From contig CALHST010000128.1 of the NCBI GenBank assembly GCA_938038825.1, forward strand, positions 1-16,817: DNA of 16,817 nucleotides, in the 5' to 3' direction. Below, one piece after another: positions 1 to 5,954 of this stretch; the first letter of the stretch is position 1, and the number at the start of each line of letters is the position of its first letter. The position numbers and the translations under genes were made by a program. The stretch is from an uncultured Paracoccaceae bacterium (GTDB lineage: Bacteria; Pseudomonadota; Alphaproteobacteria; Rhodobacterales; Rhodobacteraceae). The notes under the pieces were generated by a model. That model did not search any database, was not told where the DNA came from, and saw only the letters and a program-made list of their open reading frames with translations.

Positions 1-1142
1 GACACGTTTTCCTTTGCTGTGAGCCAAGGGAACAAGTTGGGCGATTGGAAAACCACGGCGCGCTCGGGATCAGCGCCTTCGACATTCCACCCATCCAGAC
101 GGATCGCCCCTTTGGAAATCGGGTTCAAGCCTGCGGCCATGGTCAGAACTGTGGACTTGCCACAACCCGAATGCCCAATCAGCGAAATGAATTCGCCTTT
201 GTTGATCTTTAGATCAAAGTCTTCGACCACGGTCAAAGGGCCCTTGGGCGTGGGATACACCTTGTGCAATTGCGAGAAATTCAAGAACCGCTCTTCTAAT
301 GCACCTTCCTGCGCCTTGGCCACTGCTGCGGGCATCCCGTGGATCGGGGTCACGCTGGGAAGCAAACGCGTTTCTTCCACTTTTGCAGCGATGCCCACAT
401 CCATGAGGTAGGTCGTGACTTGCGCCCGCAGGGATTTGAATGTCGCGTCGTTATTCATGGCAATTCGGTCTCGGGGACGCGGAATATCGACCTTAAATTC
501 CGCACCTAAAGTGCCATCCGGATTGAGTGCAATGATGCGATCCGCAAGAATGATGGCTTCGTCCACGTCATTTGTGATCAAAACGCAGGTCTTTTTGTCC
601 TTGTCCCAAATCGCTTCGATCTCGTCGGCAAGATTGGCACGGGTCAAAGCATCCAAAGCGGACAGTGGTTCGTCCAGCAGCAACACTTCCGGGTCCATTG
701 CCAGCGCGCGTGCCACATTGACCCGTTGGCGCATCCCGCCCGACAATTCGGCTGGGCGGCGCGTGGATGCATGGCCAAGGCCCACCATCGCCACGTAATG
801 GGCGACTTTTTCGACACGATCTGCTTTGGATAAATCTGGGAACATGGTGTCCACGGCCAACGCCACATTTTCACTGACGGTGAGCCACGGCATCAATGAA
901 TAATTCTGGAAAATCACGCCGCGTTCACGACCCGGTTCTGTGATGGGTTTGTCCTTAAAGGACACTGTTCCAGACGTGGGGTGTTCCAAGCCGGCCAAAA
1001 GGTTGATCAAAGTGGTCTTGCCGGTGCCAGAAAACCCCAGGATCACCACAAATTCCCCTTCGGCAACATCAAGCGTGATGTCCTGAAGAACTGGTGTGTC
1101 GCCATATGACTTTGAGACATCTTTGAAAGACAGAATGGTCAT
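1..1142 (-). CDS. nrtC: Nitrate ABC transporter ATPase with two fused ATP-binding domains (3' end outside window)
   Basis: Cytoplasmic ATP-hydrolysing subunit that powers the NrtB permease. The reading frame stays open from the ATG at 1142 to the window edge, giving 380 complete residues. Domain 1 has Walker A GFSGTGKTT (36-44), Q-loop Q79, signature LSGGMRQR (133-140) and Walker B LLLDEP (154-159). The position normally held by the switch histidine reads ITNDVDEA, so it is Asn191. After a linker a second ABC domain begins, with Walker A GHSGCGKST (323-331) and a Q-loop in VVFQSPNLFPW before the edge. Cyanobacterial NrtC and NrtD are separate proteins, and NrtC carries a solute-binding domain; here two ATPase domains share one chain, as in NrtCD-like proteins. 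The start lies 5 nt after the nrtB stop and has no clear Shine-Dalgarno, which suggests translational coupling. The assignment to nitrate rests on the neighbours. Taurine or cyanate ATPases are close relatives. Confidence 0.9.
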   Translation of the reverse strand, partial: MTILSFKDVSKSYGDTPVLQDITLDVAEGEFVVILGFSGTGKTTLINLLAGLEHPTSGTVSFKDKPITEPGRERGVIFQNYSLMPWLTVSENVALAVDTMFPDLSKADRVEKVAHYVAMVGLGHASTRRPAELSGGMRQRVNVARALAMDPEVLLLDEPLSALDALTRANLADEIEAIWDKDKKTCVLITNDVDEAIILADRIIALNPDGTLGAEFKVDIPRPRDRIAMNNDATFKSLRAQVTTYLMDVGIAAKVEETRLLPSVTPIHGMPAAVAKAQEGALEERFLNFSQLHKVYPTPKGPLTVVEDFDLKINKGEFISLIGHSGCGKSTVLTMAAGLNPISKGAIRLDGWNVEGADPERAVVFQSPNLFPWLTAKENV

Positions 1143-1147
1143 GGCGA

Positions 1148-2221
1148 TCACCGGTTATTCGAAAAGGTGAACATGGACTGGAGCGCATACATCACCCGAT
1201 CCAACAGGAACCCGATGATGCCAATCGTAAAGACGGCCACCATGATACGGGCAAGGGATTGCGAAGATCCGTTTTGAAATTCATCCCATACGAATTTGCC
1301 AAGACCGGGGTTCTGGGCCAGCATTTCTGCCGCGATCAAAACCATCCAGCCAACACCCAACGACAGACGAAGACCTGTGAAAATCAACGGCAGGGCAGAG
1401 GGCAACACCAGCTTTGTGATCTTTGTCCAGGTGTTCATCTTCAAAACGCGGCTGACGCTGATCAGGTCTTTGTCGATGCTGCTAACGCCCAAGGCTGTGT
1501 TGATAAGCGTCGGCCAAAGCGAACATAGGGTGACAGTGATGGCGGATATCAGAAAGGATTTTGAGAACATGCCGTCATTGGTGGTGTAAACAGCAGACAC
1601 AATCATCGTGACAATAGGCAGCCAAGCCAGTGGCGACACAGGTTTAAAGATCTGAATCAAAGGGTTCAGGGCGGCATTTGCTGTTACAGACAACCCCGCC
1701 GCGATGCCCAGCGGAATGGCCACAATTGACGCGATCAAAAAGCCAAAGAACACGGTTTTGATGGATGTCCAGATTTGATTGTAATAGGTTGGCTTGCCTG
1801 TATAGACGCGCTCGCGCACGCGATCCGCTTTACCATCAGCGACAAGGGCCGCATTGCGTGCGTCTTGGCGTTCATAAAAGGCGACGGCTTTTTCGCCTTC
1901 ACGTACAGCGTCTTTATGTAACTCACCGACCTGTTCCCAGACCTGCACGGGGCCGGGGACCGCGCCAAGTGACGTTTGCACTTTCGGGGCCAATGAGCCC
2001 CAAGCCACCAGAAACAGGCCAATCGCCAAAAGGGGCACCCCAAGCAAGCGCCAGATTTCGCCCAACTGTGCGCGCGGGTTATCACCGGCTGCGGCCCGCA
2101 AAATGGGCGTGAGCCAAGCCAAGCCAAAGACTTGGAACCACGCGTCCGCTTTGTTGAGACGCGTAAACAGGCGCGTGCGTCGGGCTTCGGCGTCAAGGGT
2201 GTCAGGATCAATGGCAGTCAT
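1148..2221 (-). CDS. nrtB: Nitrate ABC transporter permease NrtB
   Basis: Inner-membrane channel subunit of the nitrate importer, 357 residues. Hydrophobic spans are visible near 59-77, 153-178, about 196-213, 222-242, 288-302 and 326-347. The loop that couples to the ATPase lies around 261-292, with the A-x-P-x-x-x-x-G-LR pattern typical of binding-protein-dependent permeases. The protein is longer than a minimal NrtB because about 75 polar, charged residues (78-152) separate the first span from the permease core. The gene lies 83 nt downstream of nrtA and 5 nt upstream of the ATPase gene in one operon. The ATG at 2221 has only a weak GGA about 10 nt upstream. Family membership is clear; nitrate rather than bicarbonate or another anion is inferred from NrtA and nasTS. 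Confidence 0.92.
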   Translation of the reverse strand: MTAIDPDTLDAEARRTRLFTRLNKADAWFQVFGLAWLTPILRAAAGDNPRAQLGEIWRLLGVPLLAIGLFLVAWGSLAPKVQTSLGAVPGPVQVWEQVGELHKDAVREGEKAVAFYERQDARNAALVADGKADRVRERVYTGKPTYYNQIWTSIKTVFFGFLIASIVAIPLGIAAGLSVTANAALNPLIQIFKPVSPLAWLPIVTMIVSAVYTTNDGMFSKSFLISAITVTLCSLWPTLINTALGVSSIDKDLISVSRVLKMNTWTKITKLVLPSALPLIFTGLRLSLGVGWMVLIAAEMLAQNPGLGKFVWDEFQNGSSQSLARIMVAVFTIGIIGFLLDRVMYALQSMFTFSNNR

Positions 2222-2268
2222 TTTGGGTGTCCAACTGATGCGATGTATTGAATGGAAAGGGGGCGAAT

Positions 2269-2296
2269 GCCCTTTGCACCGCGCGGCGCAAAGGGC
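2269..2296 (-). other. Intercistronic hairpin between nrtA and nrtB
   Basis: A perfect 9-bp inverted repeat, GCCCTTTGC against GCAAAGGGC, whose loop can add three more pairs (one G-U) around a GCGC tetraloop. It starts about 8 nt after the nrtA stop. No U-tract follows on the minus strand, so it is not a canonical terminator. Such hairpins after binding-protein genes commonly protect the upstream mRNA from 3' decay, giving more binding protein than permease. The downstream strand can also pair as AAAGGGC-AUUC-GCCC, so an alternative fold exists. Confidence 0.6.
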
Positions 2297-2304
2297 TGGT
2301 TCGT

Positions 2305-3675
2305 TTAGCCTTGGATTTCACTATCCACGACGGTCTGACCGGATTTCAAACCAATCGGCAAGCTGTCGATATAGGCATTTGGCGCGCGACCATCATATCC
2401 GATGCCATCAATGATATCGGCAGCTGGAGTCGCGTCTTTGAAGCCGTCGCTATCCCATGGGAAATCTGCTTCGTTGGCCAGATCCTCGTCCACCAACAAG
2501 CGCGCAGCTTTCAGGTAAATGTCTGGGCGATACACATCTGCTGCGGTCTCGAAATACCATTCATCCGACTTCGTATCTGCAATTTGGCCCCAGCGGCGCA
2601 TCTGCGTCAGGTACCAGATCGCATCTGAATAGAACGGGTAGGTCGCGTTATACCGAAAGAACACGTTAAAGTCCGGCGCAGGGCGCACATCGCCTTTTTC
2701 GAACTCAAAAAAGCCTGTCATGGAATTGGCGATGACTTCGTAATCCGCCCCCACATATTCGGATCGCGACAGGATTTCGACGGCTTCGGGACGGTTTGCG
2801 TTGTTGTTTTCATCCAGCCAAATTGCGGCACGGATCAAAGCTTTGGTCAGCGCGAGTGTTGTGTTGGGGTTTTTTGCGGCAAATTCTTCAGTAATCCCAA
2901 AGACTTTTTCTGGGTTGTTCTTCCACATGTCATAGTCGGTGATCACAGGCACCCCTATGCCTTTGAACACAGCTTGCTGGTTCCAGGGCTCGCCGACCGC
3001 ATACCCATTGATGGTGCCCGCTTCCATAGTGGCAGGCATTTGTGGGGGTGGTGTCACAGACAGCAAAACATCCGCACCGATCTGGCCTGAAATGTCCTGT
3101 GGACTGTAATAGCCCGGCTCCAGCCCGCCTGCTGCCAACCAATAGCGGATTTCATAATTGTGGGTCGACACAGGGAACACCATGCCCATGTTAAAGGGCA
3201 CACCCTTGTCCTTGTAATCTTCGACCACCGGTGCCAACGCGCTTGCGCTGATGGGGTGTTGTGGGCGCCCATCTTCCATCACTGGAACATTGGGTTTCAT
3301 CTCTTCCCAGATCTCGTTGGATACGGTGATGCCGTTGCCATTCAGATCCATGGAAAACGGTGTGATGATATGGGCTTTGGTGCCATAACCGATTGTCGCC
3401 GCCAAAGGCTGCCCCGCCAGCATATGGGCGCCATCCAACTGACCACTGATCACACCATCCAAAAGCACTTTCCAATTGGCTTGCGCCTCAAGTGTGACAA
3501 ACAAGCCTTCGTCTTCGAAATATCCCAACTCATAAGCTACAGCCAAAGGTGCCATGTCGGTCAGCTTGATAAAGCCGAGGGTCAGATCTTCTTTTTCCAA
3601 ATCTAACAATTCAGCTGCGGCAGAGGTTGCCATCAAAGCTGTCGATGCAAGAAGTAGAGGGAGTGTCTTTTTCAT
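2305..3675 (-). CDS. nrtA: Periplasmic nitrate-binding protein NrtA
   Basis: High-affinity solute-binding protein that hands nitrate (possibly nitrite) to NrtB, 456 residues from the chosen start. The start at 3675 begins a textbook Sec signal: MKK, a hydrophobic core, then TSAAA before the mature ELLDLE. An AAAGGA Shine-Dalgarno lies 7 nt upstream. An in-frame upstream start at 3738 would add 21 residues and place the terminator hairpin inside the gene, so it is rejected. NrtA/CmpA features include STHNYEIRYWLAAGG and VGEPWN followed by DMWKNNPEKVFG. Family knowledge places nitrate-binding His and Lys residues in these blocks; exact equivalence was not aligned. It is the first gene of the nrtA-nrtB-ATPase operon and lies behind an attenuator-type leader. 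It is related to NasS next door, which lacks the signal peptide. Confidence 0.94.
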   Translation of the reverse strand: MKKTLPLLLASTALMATSAAAELLDLEKEDLTLGFIKLTDMAPLAVAYELGYFEDEGLFVTLEAQANWKVLLDGVISGQLDGAHMLAGQPLAATIGYGTKAHIITPFSMDLNGNGITVSNEIWEEMKPNVPVMEDGRPQHPISASALAPVVEDYKDKGVPFNMGMVFPVSTHNYEIRYWLAAGGLEPGYYSPQDISGQIGADVLLSVTPPPQMPATMEAGTINGYAVGEPWNQQAVFKGIGVPVITDYDMWKNNPEKVFGITEEFAAKNPNTTLALTKALIRAAIWLDENNNANRPEAVEILSRSEYVGADYEVIANSMTGFFEFEKGDVRPAPDFNVFFRYNATYPFYSDAIWYLTQMRRWGQIADTKSDEWYFETAADVYRPDIYLKAARLLVDEDLANEADFPWDSDGFKDATPAADIIDGIGYDGRAPNAYIDSLPIGLKSGQTVVDSEIQG

Positions 3676-3713
3676 GTGTCTGTCCTTTTGGGCCCATCCG
3701 AAGGGCGGTGAAC

Positions 3714-3770
3714 AAAAAAAGCCGCACGTAGGGTTCACGGGGGAGGAGGTCCGTGTTCCTTACGAGCGGC
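3714..3770 (-). terminator. Intrinsic terminator in the nrtA leader
   Basis: On the minus strand GCCGC (3770-3766) pairs with GCGGC (3725-3721). Inside this, CGUAAGG faces CCCUACG with one mismatch, and CACGG (3755-3751) pairs with CCGUG (3740-3736) around a ten-base loop. Seven U residues follow (3720-3714). The hairpin lies between the nasS stop and the nrtA start with its U-tract 38 nt before the ATG. Unless overridden it should stop transcripts before nrtA, which makes it the attenuator that NasT is expected to overcome. Confidence 0.88.
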
Positions 3771-3832
3771 TTTGCTCTTGGTATTTACGCTGCCAACGTT
3801 GGTCAGTGCCTAGTGGAGGGCAACGATGCCCT
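3764..3832 (-). promoter_or_regulatory. ANTAR-type RNA target (hexaloop hairpins) in the nrtA leader
   Basis: Three hairpins with six-base loops follow each other on the minus-strand RNA. P1 (3832-3817) is AGGGC, loop AUCGUU, GCCCU. P2 (3806-3790) is CUGaCC, loop AACGUU, GGCAG, with one bulged A. P3 (3777-3764) is GAGC, loop AAAGCC, GCUC. All three loops have A at position 1 and G at position 4, the conserved loop bases of ANTAR-protein RNA targets. The linkers are 10 and 12 nt. P3 uses bases 3770-3764, which also form the 5' arm of the terminator, so the two folds exclude each other. P1 and P2 are the more stable hairpins; P3 has only 4 bp and would need protein support. With nasT encoded directly upstream, this is very likely its binding site. 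Confidence 0.82.
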
Positions 3833-3878
3833 TTGAGTTGATGGTCACCCAATGCGGACCGTGAGGGCAATAGTTTTT

Positions 3879-3912
3879 CTGCATTGCCGCATGAATCTAT
3901 GCCGCGATGCAG
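3879..3912. promoter_or_regulatory. Imperfect 14-bp inverted repeat upstream of the nrtA leader hairpins
   Basis: CTGCATTGCCGCAT, a 6-bp spacer, then ATGCCGCGATGCAG; the arms match at 12 of 14 positions. The repeat lies 18 bp beyond the nasS stop and 46 bp upstream of hairpin P1. On the minus strand it is followed by AAAAAC rather than a U-tract, so it is not a terminator for nasS. It is more likely a protein-binding operator near the nrtA promoter, for example for a nitrogen regulator, or an RNA-stabilising hairpin. No convincing -35/-10 pair could be placed beside it. Confidence 0.5.
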
Positions 3913-3930
3913 AATATGATTAAGAATTCA

Positions 3931-5073
3931 TCAATTTTTTGGGGTGAAATCGAAGGTTTTGCCATCAAAGAAGGCATCAGGTGCAAGAATCATATGTCCG
4001 CGAGAGGACGCAACGGCCGTTTCAAACCGCAAAGACCCTTCCACCTTTTCAGACGCACCTGGCATATCCGCGTCGATTCCAGACAAGTTCTGCCGGTAAA
4101 GATCAGACCGAAAGGTGCCTTTGGCCAATTCAACGCCATCTGGGTCTGCGCCAAGGTGATGGGCGATCCAAGCCGCTTGACTACGCCATGGGAAGCTGGC
4201 GGCATGTTTGTGAAATTGCAAAAAGCGCTCGACCTGAAGGGGGTGATGGTTTTGGCGCGCCACAATGTGTCCGGTCAGCGCGGGATCAATCAATTCGGGT
4301 GACATGCTAAGATGTTCGCTGCGGGCAAGGATTTCGATCGCGAGGGGCTTGTTTTTGGGGGTGTCAATCCAAGCTGCTGCCTGAAACACCGCGCGCATCA
4401 ACTTACGGGCGGTATCGCTGTGTTCCGCGACCCAGTCTTGACGTGCGGCAAGAACCTTTTCCGGGGCGAATTGCCAGACATCGCGCCCTGTCATCATCAA
4501 CCGGGCCACATCTTGCTGCACGGCAACACTGCCCCAGGGCTCACCCACCCAAAAGGCATCCACACGTCCATCCGCCACGGCATCTGTCATGCGCTGAGGT
4601 GGGATTGTTACCTCTTCAATGGACAGATGCGGAGCGGCAGACGTCCAATAGCGCAGCAATAACCGGTGCATTGAATGGTGAAAGGGAACGCCAACGCGCA
4701 ATGGTTTTCCGCCGCGTGCGGCCAGCGCACGCAGCAACGCATCCGCATCGCCAAAGTGCAGACCATCCAATTCTGACGCCAATGCGTTGGAAACGCCAAA
4801 GACTGTGCCATTGACAGACAGGACCATCAACGTGTCCACAGATGCCGTAAGTCCGCCCAAGCCAATCGACATCGCAATGGGCATAGGGGACAGCATTTGG
4901 GCTGCATCAAGATGCCCAAGCGCCAGCATATCGCGTAGCGCTGACCAAGACGGTTGCTGAATCAAATTCAGAACCAACCCTTGTTCTGCCGCAAATCCCA
5001 ATTCGTGTGCGATCACCAGTGGGGCACAATCCACCAGCGGGACATACCCACAATTCAGAACAACTGCGGTCAT
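3931..5073 (-). CDS. nasS: Nitrate/nitrite sensor NasS
   Basis: Cytoplasmic NrtA-like protein of 380 residues. In studied NasS-NasT systems it holds NasT inactive and releases it when nitrate or nitrite binds. The N-terminus starts directly at MTAVVLNCGYVPLVDCAP without a signal peptide, unlike NrtA. The fold-defining blocks match NrtA: PLVIAHELGF, a LDAAQML block and WVGEPWGSVAV followed by WQFAPEKVL. The ATG overlaps the nasT stop as ATGA (5070-5073), so the two are translationally coupled and made in matched amounts, which suits a sequestering pair. Its stop lies 255 nt upstream of nrtA. Some annotations call such proteins nitrate transporter components; the missing signal peptide and the partner gene argue for a sensor. 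Confidence 0.93.
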   Translation of the reverse strand: MTAVVLNCGYVPLVDCAPLVIAHELGFAAEQGLVLNLIQQPSWSALRDMLALGHLDAAQMLSPMPIAMSIGLGGLTASVDTLMVLSVNGTVFGVSNALASELDGLHFGDADALLRALAARGGKPLRVGVPFHHSMHRLLLRYWTSAAPHLSIEEVTIPPQRMTDAVADGRVDAFWVGEPWGSVAVQQDVARLMMTGRDVWQFAPEKVLAARQDWVAEHSDTARKLMRAVFQAAAWIDTPKNKPLAIEILARSEHLSMSPELIDPALTGHIVARQNHHPLQVERFLQFHKHAASFPWRSQAAWIAHHLGADPDGVELAKGTFRSDLYRQNLSGIDADMPGASEKVEGSLRFETAVASSRGHMILAPDAFFDGKTFDFTPKN

Positions 5074-5654
5074 GTTAAAAGATCCGCCGCGGTAACCAAA
5101 GCATGGGCAACATTGATCACCTTGCGGCCTTGGCTCATCGCGGTTTTGCGCAGTAAATTATAGGCCTCGTCTTCTGACATGCCGCGTTGACGCATCAAAA
5201 TGCCCTTTGCGCGATCAATGGTTTTGCGATCCTCAAGCGCCTGCTTGGCTGCGTTCAACTCGGATTGCATCTGACGCATGATTTGAAAACGGGCGATGGC
5301 GGTTTCCAAAACCGGTTTGATCCGATCCATTTGAAGGCCATCCACCACATAGGCGCTGACACCAGCATTGAGCGCAGCCTTGGTCAACGTGTCGTCGGTT
5401 TGATCCACAAACAGGGCAACCGCCCGTTTTGTGGTTTCGGTGGCATAGGTGATGTGTTCCAGCGTGTCGCGATCTGGATTAGCAAGATCAATCAGAACAA
5501 TGTCAGGGGCAAAATCTTTGACCGTCCGATCCAAATTTGAAATCTGCGCAAGCGCTTTGACGTCGGACCATCCCGCCGCATTCAAAGCATCCACAATTGC
5601 GCAAACTCGGTCACGATTGGGCTCAACAACTAAAATACGCAGGTCTTCATTCAT
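5070..5654 (-). CDS. nasT: ANTAR-domain transcription antiterminator NasT
   Basis: RNA-binding antiterminator of 194 residues that lets polymerase read through leader terminators of nitrate assimilation genes. Residues about 4-120 form a receiver-like domain with Asp56 in DIVLIDL. The usual acidic pair after strand 1 is reduced to Glu11 (VVEPNRD), and the usual K-P at the end of strand 5 reads VVDGLQ. Phosphorylation is therefore doubtful, and control by NasS binding is more likely. Residues about 135-194 are the ANTAR helices, with DRAKGILMRQRGMSEDEAY. The start MNEDLRILVVEP at 5654 places the receiver strand at the usual distance; an in-frame extension to 5705 would add 17 unconserved-looking residues. 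nasS follows with a 4-nt overlap. The likely target RNA lies downstream between nasS and nrtA. Confidence 0.93.
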   Translation of the reverse strand: MNEDLRILVVEPNRDRVCAIVDALNAAGWSDVKALAQISNLDRTVKDFAPDIVLIDLANPDRDTLEHITYATETTKRAVALFVDQTDDTLTKAALNAGVSAYVVDGLQMDRIKPVLETAIARFQIMRQMQSELNAAKQALEDRKTIDRAKGILMRQRGMSEDEAYNLLRKTAMSQGRKVINVAHALVTAADLLT

Positions 5655-5907
5655 TGCCGTGTGATCCGCGCTTGGGTGGGGAAGGTCAATTTGGCATCGG
5701 TCCAAATTGGGCAGGGCAGGGCCGCGCGCTTAAGATTCGGGCATGCTTACTGTGTCTGCTTAATCCTGACGCGGTCTTGTCTTCCTATGCTTTGCTGTTG
5801 TTGGGGCAATCCCTGGCATTCACGCATCGCAAACCCACGCGACCAACCGTGTGACGCCGGTGGATGCAAACACGTTGGGTTTTGGGGAATGTGATGGGGG
5901 AAAGACA
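5655..5907 (-). promoter_or_regulatory. Region upstream of nasT with an 8-bp inverted repeat
   Basis: This non-coding stretch should hold the nasT promoter. The clearest structure is CAATTTGG (5687-5694), a 7-bp spacer, then CCAAATTG (5702-5709): perfect arms, 32-55 bp upstream of the nasT ATG. That position suits a repressor or activator site near the promoter. No firm -35/-10 pair and no ANTAR hexaloop pair were found. The remainder shows no gene with plausible composition. Confidence 0.4.
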
Positions 5908-5945
5908 CATCGCTGCGCGCCAATTTTTTGGACAACGCAGCGATG
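5908..5945 (-). terminator. Hairpin directly after topA, probable terminator
   Basis: Perfect 10-bp arms, CATCGCTGCG and CGCAGCGATG, enclose 18 nt that can form a further CCAA-AAAA-TTGG stem. It begins 9 nt after the topA stop. On the minus strand it is followed by UGUCUUUC, moderately U-rich but not a clean U-tract, so it may act as a weak terminator or an mRNA 3'-end stabiliser. It separates topA from the nasT promoter region. Confidence 0.5.
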
Positions 5946-5954
5946 GTATTCAAA

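Noticed and set aside
3676..3738. Upstream start for nrtA adding 21 residues
   Set aside because: It would bury the signal peptide and translate the U-tract side of the terminator; ATG 3675 has a good ribosome site.
3879..3912. Terminator for nasS
   Set aside because: The stem is followed by A residues rather than U on the transcribed strand.
5747..5953. Short minus-strand frame (68 codons) between topA and nasT
   Set aside because: It begins inside the topA 3' hairpin region, has no ribosome site and no protein-like pattern.
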